A DNA stretch of 39,173 bases, taken from Dickeya undicola. GTDB lineage: Bacteria > Pseudomonadota > Gammaproteobacteria > Enterobacterales > Enterobacteriaceae. The stretch is taken from assembly GCF_000784735.1 (NCBI RefSeq), contig NZ_JSYG01000038.1:1-39173 (forward strand), given 5' to 3'. Both the position numbers and the translations under genes were made by a program. Shown piece after piece: positions 1 to 8,590 of this stretch; positions within the stretch are counted from its first letter, which is position 1, and each line of letters starts with the position of its first letter. Under the pieces are notes generated by a model. That model ran no database searches. It saw only the letters and a program-made list of their open reading frames with translations, and was not told where the DNA came from.

Positions 1-3000
1 GCAGCACGGTGACGGCGGTGGAGGCACTCAACATCGCCGGCGGCGGCACCCTGAGCAACCGCGAGGGCGGGCTGCTGAGCGCCGACGGCGCGCTGAATCT
101 GGTGGCGCTGGGCAATCTGACCAACAGCAGCGCGACGATACAGGGCAACCGGGTGACGCTGGCGAGCGTCAACGGCGATATCGTCAACACCACCACCAGC
201 AATCAGTGGCAGACGGCGGCGAAGGACGGCCGGGGGCGCGGGTCGCTGACGCGCACCGATATCGGGCAGGCCGGGCTGATAACGGCGCAAAACGGGCTGA
301 CGCTGCAGGCGGGACACGATATCGCGCTGAACGGGGCGCAGCTGAGCGCGGGCGGGCCGCTGCAACTGGCGGCGGGCAACGACATCCGGCTGGCGGCGCT
401 GACCACGGTGACGGACACGGTGAATCAGACGGGCGGGGCCAGCACCGAGCGACGCAGTCAGGGACGGGTGCAGAGTACGCTCGCCAGCGGGGGCGAGCTG
501 AGCCTGAGCGCGGGGCGTGACCTGAGCAGCACGGCGGGGCAGCTGAGCGCGGCGGGGACGCTGGCGCTGTCGGCGGGGCGGGACCTGAGCCTGCTGTCGG
601 CCAGCGAGGAGCAGTTCAGCTCGAACGCGTGGACGCGGCATCTGGACTGGCAGCAGACGGTGACGCAGCAGGGGACGGTGCTGAATGCGGGCGGGGGGCT
701 GAGCCTGCGGGCGGGTCAGGACCTGACGCTCGAGGGGGCGCAGGCGGAAACGCGTGGCGCGCTGACGGCGCAGGCGGGACGGGACCTGAACCTGCTGTCG
801 GCGACGGAGAGCCGGCATGATTTTTTTGAAGAGACGACGGTGAAGAAGGGGTTCCTGTCGAAGACCACCACGCACACGCTGCGGGAAACGGCGCAGACGA
901 CGGAGAAGGGGACTCTGCTGTCGGGGGGCAGCGTGGCGCTGACGGCGGGGCATGATATCGGGGTGCAGGGCTCGGCGGTGGCGGCGGACGGGGACGTGAC
1001 GCTGACGGCGGGGCATGACATCACGACCGCGGCGAGTGTGGAAACCTACCGTAACTACGAGGAGCACAGTCGCAAGAAGAGCGGGGTGTTCAGCGGGGGC
1101 GGCATCGGTTTCACCATCGGCAGCACCTCCCTGAGCCAGAAACTGGACGACAAGGCGACCACCCAGAGCCAGAGCGTCAGCACGCTGGGCAGCACCGGCG
1201 GGTCGGTACGGCTGAATGCCGGGCAGGCTGTGTCGGTGGCGGCCACCGATGTCATTGCGGCCAGGGATATTCAGGTGACGGGCAACAGCGTGACCATTGA
1301 CCCCGGTTATGATACGCACAGCCAGTCCCGTCATACGGTGCAGAAAACGGCGGGATTGACGGTGGCGTTGTCTGGCGTGGTGGGCTCGGCGCTGAACAGC
1401 GCGGTACAGGCACTGCAGGCCGTTCAAAAACAGAGTGATAGCCGTCTGCAGGCGTTGCAGGGGATGAAGGCGGCGCTGTCGGGGTATCAGGCTTATCAGG
1501 GCACTCAGGTTGATACCAACAATAAAGGCGCGTCGTCGTTTGTCGGTATCAGCGTGTCACTGGGGGCGCAGCGCGCCAGCAGCAGCCAGACCAGCGAGCA
1601 ATCGCAGAGTTTTGCTTCGACACTGAACGCGGGCCATGATATCAACGTGGTCGCTCGTCAGGGGGATATCACTGCGGTTGGCAGCCAGTTGAAAGCGGCC
1701 AACAATGTGGAGCTGAATGCTTCCCGGGCGATTAATCTGCTATCGGCGCGCAATACGGAGTCGATGACCGGCAGCAACAGCAGCAGCGGCGGGAATATCG
1801 GCGTCAGCTTTGGGTTGAGCAACGGCGGGGCGGGATTCAGCGTCTTTGCCAATGTCAATGCGGCCAAAGGTCGTGAACTGGGCAATGGCAACAGTTGGTC
1901 AGAAACCACGGTGGATGCCGGGCAGCAGGTTGGCCTGACCAGCGGCGGTGATACGCGCCTGACCGGGGCGCAGGTCAGCGGCGAGCGCATTGTGGCGAAC
2001 GTGGGCGGCGACCTGCTGCTGAAAAGCCAGCAGGACAGCAACCGCTATGACTCGAAGCAGACCAGCGTGTCGGCGGGCGGTAGCTTTACCTTTGGCAGCA
2101 TGACCGGCAGCGGTTATCTGAGCGCCAGTCAGGACAAAATGCACAGCAGCTATGACAGCGTGCAGCAGCAGACCGGATTGTTTGCGGGCAAAGGCGGTTA
2201 CGACATCAGCGTCGGCAATCACACGCAACTGGACGGCGCGGTAATTGGTTCAACCGCCAGTGCGGATAAAAACCGGCTGGATACCGGTACGCTGGGCTTC
2301 AGCAATATCGATAACCGGGCAGAATTTTCGGTGTCGCACAGCGGTATCGGGTTGAGTGCCAGCCCGTCGCTGAGTATGTCGGATATGCTGAAATCGGCAG
2401 CCCTGACCGCGCCTTCGGCGTTGATGTCGATGGGTAACGGCGGCAATGCCAGCAGCACCACCTACGCGGCGGTGAGCGACGGGGCGCTGATTATCCGTAA
2501 TCAGGCCGGTCAGCAGCAGGATATTACCGGTCTGAGCCGGGATGTGGAGCACGCCAACAATGCGCTGAGCCCGATCTTTGACAAGGAAAAAGAGCAGAAG
2601 CGCCTGCAGACGGCGCAGATGGTCGGTGAACTGGGCGCACAAGTGATGGATGTTATCCGCACCGAAGGGGAAATTCGTGCGACGCGGGCGGCAGAAGCCA
2701 GCGGCAAGGTGGATCGCCCGGCGGATAACGCGACCGAAAAAGAGTGGGATAAATACAAAAAAGATCTGACGGAAACGCCGGAATACAAGGCGGTGATGCA
2801 GTCTTACGGCACCGGTAGCGATCTGCAACGGGCAGCGCAGGCGGCAACGGCGGCAATACAGGCGCTGGCAGGAGGGGGAAACCTGCAGCAGGCGCTGGCC
2901 GGTGCCTCGGCACCGTATCTGGCACAGCTGGTCAAAGATGTGACGATGCCGACGGATGAGAAGAAGGCGACAGCATCGGACATTGCGGCCAACGCGATGG

Positions 3001-3953
3001 GACATGCGCTGATGGGTGCGGTGGTGGCGCAACTGTCGGGCAAGGATGCGTTGGCGGGTGCTGTGGGGGCTGCGAGCGGTGAGTTGGCCGCGCGCCTGTT
3101 GATCATGAAGGAGTTGTACCCAGGGCGGGACAGCAGTGACCTGACGGAAGCGGAAAAACAGTCGGTCAGCGCGCTGGCCTCGCTGGCGGCGGGTCTGGCC
3201 TCAGGGATTGCATCGGGTAACACCACCGGTGCGGCGACAGGAGCGCAGGCAGGACGTAATGCGGTGGAGAATAACTTTATGGCTCCACCACCGGCGGCCC
3301 CTGTGGCGGTAGGCGGTGAAGCGGCAGCAGTCGCCGGTGCGGTAGGTCAGGGCGTTCGTCAGGGAAGCGGTAAAGGCGACGGCGAGGAGATGGGGGGAAG
3401 CTGTGAAGGCACCCGCGAGCAGTGCGCGGTGCGCGACGGCACCCGTGGGCCGGGACATACGGAGTTACCGATAGCGGATAACGATCCGACCGGTGGCAAG
3501 CTGGAAAATCCGGCCCCGACAGAGAACACGGCCACCACGCTGACAACGCCGGATCAGTCGGATAATAACGGAGCCAGCCATACCGGAAATACTGATGGTG
3601 CCTCGTCTACTGCCGGAAATACCACCACGACGCCGATCCCGGATGGGCCGAGTCAGGATGATTTGGCGTATTTAGCTGATGGGCACATGTTAGGGGCTAA
3701 TGGAGTTCAGACGTCCAGTAAAACGATATGGAAAGGTGTAGGTAAAGAACGAATAGATGTTGAAAATCCGGCACCAGGACAAAGAGCCGGACAGCTACAT
3801 TATCAAGATAATAAGGATAACAAATATCTTTATGATCCTAAGACGGATTCATTCCCCGATGCACCTAAGTCGGTAAATAATCTATTGAATGATCCATCAT
3901 TTAGAAAGGCTATTAATAAAGGGATGACTCAGTATTTAGGAGAGAAGAAATGA
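1..3953 (+). CDS. cdiA: CdiA/HecA-type contact-dependent inhibition exoprotein, C-terminal 1.3 kb-residue part (5' end outside window)
   Basis: The reading frame is open at the left edge (codons begin at base 3), so the N-terminal secretion domain lies outside the window. About 700 residues of degenerate filamentous-hemagglutinin repeats (AGRDLxLxSA, LTAGHDI) are followed by a Ser/Gly-rich stretch, an alpha-helical Ala-rich pretoxin region and a VENN motif at 3264-3275. In CdiA proteins VENN marks the border between the conserved stalk and the exchangeable toxin (CdiA-CT). Here a Thr/Asn/Ser/Gly linker of roughly 120 residues follows. The last 100 or so residues (from about 3655) are clearly AT-richer and encode a small domain with GQLHYQ, KYLYD and a YLGEKK end. 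I cannot assign its activity; similar small domains end other polymorphic toxins as far as I recall. The family is exported by a CdiB two-partner transporter and kills or arrests neighbouring cells. The stop codon overlaps the next gene, as expected for cdiA-cdiI. Confidence 0.9.
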   Translation, partial: STVTAVEALNIAGGGTLSNREGGLLSADGALNLVALGNLTNSSATIQGNRVTLASVNGDIVNTTTSNQWQTAAKDGRGRGSLTRTDIGQAGLITAQNGLTLQAGHDIALNGAQLSAGGPLQLAAGNDIRLAALTTVTDTVNQTGGASTERRSQGRVQSTLASGGELSLSAGRDLSSTAGQLSAAGTLALSAGRDLSLLSASEEQFSSNAWTRHLDWQQTVTQQGTVLNAGGGLSLRAGQDLTLEGAQAETRGALTAQAGRDLNLLSATESRHDFFEETTVKKGFLSKTTTHTLRETAQTTEKGTLLSGGSVALTAGHDIGVQGSAVAADGDVTLTAGHDITTAASVETYRNYEEHSRKKSGVFSGGGIGFTIGSTSLSQKLDDKATTQSQSVSTLGSTGGSVRLNAGQAVSVAATDVIAARDIQVTGNSVTIDPGYDTHSQSRHTVQKTAGLTVALSGVVGSALNSAVQALQAVQKQSDSRLQALQGMKAALSGYQAYQGTQVDTNNKGASSFVGISVSLGAQRASSSQTSEQSQSFASTLNAGHDINVVARQGDITAVGSQLKAANNVELNASRAINLLSARNTESMTGSNSSSGGNIGVSFGLSNGGAGFSVFANVNAAKGRELGNGNSWSETTVDAGQQVGLTSGGDTRLTGAQVSGERIVANVGGDLLLKSQQDSNRYDSKQTSVSAGGSFTFGSMTGSGYLSASQDKMHSSYDSVQQQTGLFAGKGGYDISVGNHTQLDGAVIGSTASADKNRLDTGTLGFSNIDNRAEFSVSHSGIGLSASPSLSMSDMLKSAALTAPSALMSMGNGGNASSTTYAAVSDGALIIRNQAGQQQDITGLSRDVEHANNALSPIFDKEKEQKRLQTAQMVGELGAQVMDVIRTEGEIRATRAAEASGKVDRPADNATEKEWDKYKKDLTETPEYKAVMQSYGTGSDLQRAAQAATAAIQALAGGGNLQQALAGASAPYLAQLVKDVTMPTDEKKATASDIAANAMGHALMGAVVAQLSGKDALAGAVGAASGELAARLLIMKELYPGRDSSDLTEAEKQSVSALASLAAGLASGIASGNTTGAATGAQAGRNAVENNFMAPPPAAPVAVGGEAAAVAGAVGQGVRQGSGKGDGEEMGGSCEGTREQCAVRDGTRGPGHTELPIADNDPTGGKLENPAPTENTATTLTTPDQSDNNGASHTGNTDGASSTAGNTTTTPIPDGPSQDDLAYLADGHMLGANGVQTSSKTIWKGVGKERIDVENPAPGQRAGQLHYQDNKDNKYLYDPKTDSFPDAPKSVNNLLNDPSFRKAINKGMTQYLGEKK
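3264..3275 (+). other. VENN motif marking the CdiA-CT boundary
   Basis: The residues Val-Glu-Asn-Asn occur in the context NAVENNFM after an Ala/Gly-rich segment rich in small residues. In CdiA proteins of enterobacteria this motif ends the conserved pretoxin domain, and sequence downstream is exchanged between strains. Confidence 0.85.
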
Positions 3954-4387
3954 AATGTAATCAATTGATGAAAAAGGAAATTAAACGTGCCGATTGGAGG
4001 GGGTTATCTCTTCCTGATGATTTGCAGTCATGGATCAATGGTGGTTTTGTAGAAGATGACGGCTGTGTTTTTTTGCGATCTTTATACAAGAATTATAAAG
4101 GGTTAGATAATTTTCCTGACAGGACGGGGGTTGAATGTTTTGTAAACTCTTTCCATATTGACGATTACGTATCTGAGCGGTACTTGGATTACTCCTTTTT
4201 ATTTTGCGAGCAAATATTAGCTTGCTGGAAAAAATACAATCATGCTCAGAAATTAAATGTGATTATTTCTCATGATGAATTTGGTGCAGTAGTTAAGTTC
4301 CATATGAAGCGTCAGGACGAAAATTGGTTAAGTAGTAATCTTGAAGGATATGAAGAAGCAGTTTTGGAAACAAGTGAGCCTATTTAA
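3950..4387 (+). CDS. cdiI: Putative CDI immunity protein (CdiI)
   Basis: This 145-residue protein has no signal peptide or membrane segment and is moderately acidic. Its ATG overlaps the cdiA stop codon (ATGA), implying translational coupling. I do not recognise its fold. The assignment rests on position: in CDI loci the gene immediately behind cdiA encodes a small cytoplasmic protein that binds and neutralises the cognate CdiA-CT. The gene is much AT-richer than the hemagglutinin part upstream, matching the toxin-coding end of cdiA, so toxin and immunity genes look like one transferred unit. It is rich in aromatic residues (several Trp, Tyr and Phe) and has four Cys. A strong terminator follows directly. 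Confidence 0.75.
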   Translation: MKCNQLMKKEIKRADWRGLSLPDDLQSWINGGFVEDDGCVFLRSLYKNYKGLDNFPDRTGVECFVNSFHIDDYVSERYLDYSFLFCEQILACWKKYNHAQKLNVIISHDEFGAVVKFHMKRQDENWLSSNLEGYEEAVLETSEPI

Positions 4388-4391
4388 AGTT

Positions 4392-4430
4392 AAAAACGAT
4401 CCCGGCCTCTGCGCCGGGATCGTCGTTTTT
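4392..4430 (+). terminator. Rho-independent terminator behind cdiI
   Basis: A perfect 10-bp stem (4397-4406 with 4413-4422) with a 6-nt loop is preceded by an A-run and followed within 3 nt by five T. It can act in both directions and so could also end transcription of the symE remnant on the minus strand. Confidence 0.85.
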
Positions 4431-4435
4431 ACCGG

Positions 4436-4705
4436 TCAGATCCTAATCTCCGCCTCAATCACCAGCCGCCCGCGCTCGACGGTGACAATCACCGGCTGGC
4501 CGGTGTTAAAGCCGAGATCTTCCAGCCAGCGGCCCTTCAGCGTGAGTTGCGGCGGCGGGTTGCCCTTCATGCCATTGGGGGCGTAGCCGACGGTGTAATG
4601 CCGTTGGGGTTCTTTTACTTCAGTTGCGCGGGGTTCTGACTTAGAATCGCGTCCAGCCCGTTTAGTTGCTTGTGGTGAGCGGTTGGAGCAGGTTGCCGCC
4701 TGTTC
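4436..4705 (-). pseudogene. SymE-like toxin gene remnant, 5'-truncated
   Basis: The minus-strand frame is open for 89 codons and ends with TGA at 4436. Its C-terminal half is a convincing SymE-family AbrB-like domain: HYTVGYAPN, then LTLKGRWLEDLGFNTGQPV and a VIEAEIRI end. In E. coli SymE is an SOS-induced toxin that affects nucleic acids. The frame is closed by an in-frame TGA (complement of 4706-4708), and no ATG, GTG or TTG exists between that stop and the conserved domain. The only Met lies inside the domain. The intact start therefore seems lost through a frameshift or deletion. The frame overlaps the tail of the XRE remnant in another phase, which suggests an original XRE-symE pair. Confidence 0.7.
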
Positions 4706-4881
4706 TCACCGCGCTCAGTAATCTGTTTAGCCTGGTACTTCAGTATCATCCCATCCAGTAACGCCTTGATTATCTAGCGCTCTTCTTCCGGCATCCCGCT
4801 GACGGCCTCAAACTGCAATGCCAAATCATCAGACGGGCCACGCTCATGGCCATCAAACAACCAGCCTATCCACTGCTCCAT
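4615..4881 (-). pseudogene. XRE-type regulator remnant with in-frame TAG
   Basis: Read on the minus strand from an ATG at 4881, 35 codons end in TAG (complement of 4774-4776). Reading on in the same frame gives a continuous tail of about 50 codons to TAA at 4615. The two parts joined (acidic stretch, MPEEER, then a helical segment with ALLDGMILKYQAKQ) resemble the C-terminal part of small XRE-family regulators of enterobacteria. The N-terminal helix-turn-helix is missing, and a stop lies directly before the ATG. I therefore read it as a truncated gene with an additional nonsense mutation. The family assignment is from memory of similar tails and is moderate. Confidence 0.55.
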
Positions 4882-4963
4882 CTACTGAACCGATTTTTGA
4901 TCCACCGGATGGCAGTAACAGGATTTGCATCAACACCAGAGTTCTTTGCGGAATCAAACCTCA

Positions 4964-4981
4964 TTTTGACATGAGTCAAAA
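4964..4981 (+). promoter_or_regulatory. Perfect palindrome resembling an FNR box, upstream of the pfl-like gene
   Basis: TTTTGAC-ATGA-GTCAAAA is a perfect 7-bp inverted repeat with a 4-nt spacer. FNR sites have the form TTGAT-N4-ATCAA. Each half here differs by one base, and the variant half GTCAA also occurs in the FNR-like site in front of feo in this window. Oxygen control of a glycyl-radical enzyme gene would make sense. No convincing -10 could be placed at the usual distance, so this is a candidate only. Confidence 0.45.
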
Positions 4982-5057
4982 GTACATCTGAAAAAATAGT
5001 GGTTTACAGGATAATTCTTGAATATTGACAAAACAGTGGGATAGTTTCGCCAGTTTT

Positions 5058-5076
5058 TAGACGATCGGTCAATATT
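5058..5076 (+). promoter_or_regulatory. Putative TetR-family operator, copy 1
   Basis: The 19-mer TAGACGATCGGTCAATATT lies 20 bp before the start codon of the pfl-like gene. It matches the element in front of the acuI-like gene in 18 of 19 positions. The core GAC-N5-GTC is an inverted repeat, and TAGAC-GATC-GGTC resembles the NemR-type operator as I remember it. Binding here would block elongation or ribosome access. Confidence 0.65.
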
Positions 5077-5096
5077 AAATTAATAAGGTGACTAGC

Positions 5097-7379
5097 ATGA
5101 AAATTGACTCACAAATGATGTCAGAAGCCTGGAAGGGGTTTGTCGGCGATGTGTGGCAAAACGAAGTCAATGTCCGGGAATTTATTCAACAAAACTATAC
5201 GCCCTATGATGGCGACAGTGCATTTCTCGCTGGTCCAACCGAAGCGACGACACGCTTATGGAGCCAAGTTCTTGAAGGGATAAAACAGGAAAACCGCACG
5301 CACGCACCTGTCGATTTCGATACATCCCTGCCTTCCACCATTACGTCACACGACGCTGGTTATATCGATAAAGCAGTTGAAAAAATTGTCGGTCTTCAGA
5401 CCGAAAAGCCGCTTAAGCGTGGGATTATTGCTTATGGTGGTATTCGCATGGTGAAAAATTCATGTGAAGTTTACGGCAAAGAACTGGATCCGCTGACTGA
5501 GAAAATTTTTACTGATTATCGTAAGACGCATAATCAGGCCTGCTTCGAACTGTATACGCCGGATATCCTTGCCTGTCGTAAATCCGGCGTTATCACCGGA
5601 TTACCTGATGCCTATGGGCGGGGACGTATTATTGGCGATTATCGCCGTATTGCACTGTACGGCCTGGCGTTTCTCATTCAGGACAAACAGGCGCAGTTTG
5701 ATTCCACGCAGACGATGATGGAGAGCGCTGAAGAGCTAACACCAGCACTACGGCTACGCGAGGAGTTGGCAGACCAGATCAAGGCATTGCATGACATTCA
5801 TGAAATGGGGCTGAAATACGGCATTGATATGGCCAACCCAGCGCGTACGGCCCAGGAGGCCATCCAGTTCACATATTTCGGCTACCTTGCTGCTGTTAAA
5901 TCACAAAACGGTGCTGCCATGTCTCTCGGCAGAACATCCACTTTCCTGGACGTTTATATTGAGCGTGACCTATCTGCAGGGCTGATTGACGAACAAGAAG
6001 CTCAGGAGCTCATTGACCATTTCATCATGAAACTGCGAATGGTTCGTTATCTCCGTACCCCTGAATATGACTCACTGTTCTCGGGTGATCCTATCTGGGC
6101 GACGGAAGCTATGGCCGGTATGGGCACTGATGGCCGTACCCTCGTCACGCGTACCACGTTCCGTTATTTGCAGACGTTATACAACATGGGGGCGGCACCG
6201 GAACCAAACCTGACAGTCCTGTGGTCTGAGCAACTTCCTGATGGCTTTAAGCATTTTGTTGCGAAAGTCTCGATTGATACGTCTTCTATTCAGTACGAAA
6301 ACGACGATCTGATGCGCAATGATTTTGGCAATGATGATTATGCTATCGCCTGCTGTGTCAGTCCGCAGATTCTCGGTAAGCATATGCAATTCTTCGGGGC
6401 GAGAGCGAACCTGGCGAAAGCGCTGCTCTATGCGATCAATGGTGGGATTGATGAAAAGTCGGGCGCGCAGGTCGGGCCGAAAACCGAGCCATTAAAGTCA
6501 GATGTGCTCGATTTTAATGATGTGATGGCACGCTATGACCGCATACTTGACTGGCTGGCGACCCAGTACGTTACCGCACTGAATATCATTCATTATTCCC
6601 ACGACCGCTACAGCTATGAGGCCTCTCTGATGGCACTCATGGATCGCGATGTCTACCGTACCATGGCATGTGGCGTGGCGGGGCTTTCGGTGGCAGCGGA
6701 TTCGCTCTCTGCCATCAAATATACCGAGGTTAAACCGATCCGGAACGAAGCAGGGATTGCTGTCGACTTTGAGATCGCCGATAGCTATCCCCAGTTTGGT
6801 AACAACGATCCGCGCGTGGATGATCTGGCCTGCGATCTGGTTGAACGGTTTATGAAGAAAATTCAGCAACACCCGACTTATCGCCATGCCACACCCACTC
6901 AGTCGGTACTGACCATCACTTCAAATGTGGTTTACGGCAAAAAAACGGGTAATACACCAGATGGCCGCCGTACCGGAGCACCTTTTGGTCCGGGGGCGAA
7001 TCCAATGCATGGACGGGATCAGAAAGGCGCTATCGCATCTCTGACGTCAGTGGCTCGTCTGCCCTTTAGTTACGCCAAAGATGGCATTTCCTACACGTTT
7101 TCCATCATCCCTGGGGCGCTGGGTAAAAGTGACGATGTCCGAAGCAAGAACCTGGCAGGATTGCTTGATGGTTACTTCCATCATGAGGATGCCATCGAAG
7201 GAGGCCAGCACCTGAATGTGAATGTCATGAACCGGGAAATGTTGCTTGATGCCATGGAGCATCCTGAAGATTACCCACAACTGACCATCCGCGTTTCGGG
7301 TTATGCCGTCCGTTTTAATTCCCTAACCAGGGAGCAGCAGCAGGATGTCATCACCCGAACCTTCACGGCCTGCCTTTAA
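5097..7379 (+). CDS. Pyruvate formate-lyase-type glycyl radical enzyme (PflB/TdcE paralogue)
   Basis: The 760-residue product has the length of E. coli PflB and closely follows its sequence. It should cleave pyruvate (or 2-ketobutyrate) with CoA to acetyl-CoA (propionyl-CoA) and formate without oxygen. The catalytic Cys pair lies in [11 protein letters not shown] (Cys419-Cys420), and the radical Gly735 in RVSGYAVRF near the C-terminus. I chose the ATG at 5097 over the GTG at 5088 because AAGGTG (5085-5090) is the ribosome binding site and the length then matches the family. No activating radical-SAM enzyme is beside it, so PflA would have to act in trans. The TetR-type operator and an FNR-like palindrome lie upstream. 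Its neighbour acuI carries the same operator, so this looks like a second, conditionally expressed PFL rather than the housekeeping one. PFL and TdcE-type ketobutyrate lyase cannot be told apart here. Confidence 0.92.
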   Translation: MKIDSQMMSEAWKGFVGDVWQNEVNVREFIQQNYTPYDGDSAFLAGPTEATTRLWSQVLEGIKQENRTHAPVDFDTSLPSTITSHDAGYIDKAVEKIVGLQTEKPLKRGIIAYGGIRMVKNSCEVYGKELDPLTEKIFTDYRKTHNQACFELYTPDILACRKSGVITGLPDAYGRGRIIGDYRRIALYGLAFLIQDKQAQFDSTQTMMESAEELTPALRLREELADQIKALHDIHEMGLKYGIDMANPARTAQEAIQFTYFGYLAAVKSQNGAAMSLGRTSTFLDVYIERDLSAGLIDEQEAQELIDHFIMKLRMVRYLRTPEYDSLFSGDPIWATEAMAGMGTDGRTLVTRTTFRYLQTLYNMGAAPEPNLTVLWSEQLPDGFKHFVAKVSIDTSSIQYENDDLMRNDFGNDDYAIACCVSPQILGKHMQFFGARANLAKALLYAINGGIDEKSGAQVGPKTEPLKSDVLDFNDVMARYDRILDWLATQYVTALNIIHYSHDRYSYEASLMALMDRDVYRTMACGVAGLSVAADSLSAIKYTEVKPIRNEAGIAVDFEIADSYPQFGNNDPRVDDLACDLVERFMKKIQQHPTYRHATPTQSVLTITSNVVYGKKTGNTPDGRRTGAPFGPGANPMHGRDQKGAIASLTSVARLPFSYAKDGISYTFSIIPGALGKSDDVRSKNLAGLLDGYFHHEDAIEGGQHLNVNVMNREMLLDAMEHPEDYPQLTIRVSGYAVRFNSLTREQQQDVITRTFTACL

Positions 7380-7391
7380 GGTGTGAGCGTA

Positions 7392-7432
7392 TAGGATACG
7401 TCCGGCCTGGTGGCAGCCGGGCGTATTCCTCA
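7392..7432 (+). terminator. Hairpin behind the pfl-like gene
   Basis: An 11-bp stem (7396-7406 with 7416-7426, one G-U pair) with a 9-nt loop starts 16 bp after the stop codon. The T-run is poor, so it may be a weak terminator or a 3'-end stabiliser rather than a full stop. Confidence 0.55.
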
Positions 7433-7492
7433 GCATGTTTGAAGACCCGGCATTCCCGAAATGAGTCGTGAGCTCATCATAAATTTATTTAG

Positions 7493-7511
7493 TAGATGAT
7501 CGGTCAATATT
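7493..7511 (+). promoter_or_regulatory. Putative TetR-family operator, copy 2
   Basis: TAGATGATCGGTCAATATT differs from copy 1 (5058-5076) at one base. It lies directly upstream of a possible -10 (TATACT, 7517-7522), overlapping the expected -35 and spacer, which is a standard position for repression. It is 53 bp upstream of the acuI-like start codon. Confidence 0.65.
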
Positions 7512-7564
7512 TTTATTATACTCCCGAATACTGACAGTCATATAACCGGACATACGAGGTAAAA

Positions 7565-8548
7565 GTGTTTAAATCTTTATTAATTAACAAGACAGAAGAT
7601 CGTTACACCGCGCTGTTTGCTGAGATCGCTGAAAGCGAACTGCCTGAGGGGGATGTGACTGTCAATATTGACTACTCATCCATCAATTATAAAGATGCCC
7701 TGGCTATCACCGGGCGTGGCCCGATCGTCCGTCATTTTCCGATGGTGCCGGGCATCGATTTTGCCGGTACTGTTTCCGATAGCTCGCATCCGGCCTATCA
7801 GGCTGGTGATAAAGTCCTTCTGACCGGTTGGGGTGTTGGGGAAAAACACTGGGGCGGGCTGTCCGGAAAAGCTCGGGTGAAGGGGGACTGGCTGACGCCC
7901 CTCCCGGCAAGCGCAAGCAGCAAACACGTTATGGCGATCGGGACTGCTGGTTTTACCGCGATGCTATGTGTCGACGCGTTGCTGAAACATGGTGTGAAGC
8001 CTGAGGATGGCCCGGTACTGGTTACTGGTGCCAGCGGAGGCGTCGGCAGTATTGCCGCCATGATCCTTGCATCCATGGGCTACCACGTGACCGCATCGAC
8101 CGGTAGGCCGGAAGAAGCCGCGTGGCTTTATAAAACGGTCGGGGTGAACGACATTATTAATCGTGCCGAACTCTCTAGCCCCGGAAAACCGTTACAGAAA
8201 GAACGTTGGGCCGCTGCAATTGATACTGTGGGCAGCCATACGCTCTGCAATGCCTGCGCCGGGGTTCGCTATGGCAGTATTGTTGCGGCCTGCGGGATGG
8301 CACAAGGTATGGAACTGATGGGCAATGTGGCCCCGTTCATCCTGCGTGGTGTCACGCTGAAGGGGATCGACAGTGTCATGTTCGCGAAAGAGAAAAGAGC
8401 AGCGATTTGGCAACAGGCGTTACAGTATTTACCGGAGTCCAGACTGGATGGTCTGACCACCGTCTACCCGCTCAGTGAGGCCATCAATGTAGCCGAAAAA
8501 CTCCTGAATGGCGAAATTCGGGGTCGGGCAGTAATTCAATGTCGTTAA
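7565..8548 (+). CDS. acuI: Acryloyl-CoA reductase, NADPH-dependent (AcuI/YhdH family)
   Basis: The 327-residue product is a zinc-independent medium-chain reductase/dehydrogenase close to E. coli YhdH. Shared blocks are SSINYKDALAITG, a PGIDFAGTV segment, TGWGVGEKHWGGL and the nucleotide-binding VTGASGGVGS (residues 153-162). Members reduce the toxic electrophile acryloyl-CoA to propionyl-CoA and protect against acrylate. Translation starts at a GTG with GAGGT (7556-7560) four bases before it; no ATG start fits. A TetR-type operator lies upstream, and a terminator separates it from the convergent tetR gene. Its own operator and the hairpin behind pfl suggest an independent transcript that is co-regulated with the pfl-like gene. 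Confidence 0.9.
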   Translation: MFKSLLINKTEDRYTALFAEIAESELPEGDVTVNIDYSSINYKDALAITGRGPIVRHFPMVPGIDFAGTVSDSSHPAYQAGDKVLLTGWGVGEKHWGGLSGKARVKGDWLTPLPASASSKHVMAIGTAGFTAMLCVDALLKHGVKPEDGPVLVTGASGGVGSIAAMILASMGYHVTASTGRPEEAAWLYKTVGVNDIINRAELSSPGKPLQKERWAAAIDTVGSHTLCNACAGVRYGSIVAACGMAQGMELMGNVAPFILRGVTLKGIDSVMFAKEKRAAIWQQALQYLPESRLDGLTTVYPLSEAINVAEKLLNGEIRGRAVIQCR

Positions 8549-8558
8549 TTAAAAGGAT

Positions 8559-8580
8559 GCCAGGCTCAGCCTGGCTTTTC
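8559..8580 (+). terminator. Terminator between acuI and the convergent tetR gene
   Basis: GCCAGGC (8559-8565) pairs with GCCTGGC (8569-8575) around a 3-nt loop, followed by TTTTC. It sits 10 bp behind the acuI stop and just before the tetR stop on the other strand. Confidence 0.75.
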
Positions 8581-8590
8581 TTAGCACCCT

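Noticed and set aside
2250-3032. Long minus-strand reading frame (260 codons) inside cdiA
   Set aside because: It lies opposite a well-supported coding sequence, has Arg/His-rich low-quality sequence and no family motif; it is a shadow of GC-rich codon usage.
4341-4586. 81-codon plus-strand frame overlapping cdiI end
   Set aside because: It covers the terminator and is antisense to the SymE-like remnant, which explains the coding signal better.
5025-5053. TTGACA at 5025-5030 as a -35 for the PFL paralogue
   Set aside because: No acceptable -10 at 16-18 bp spacing.
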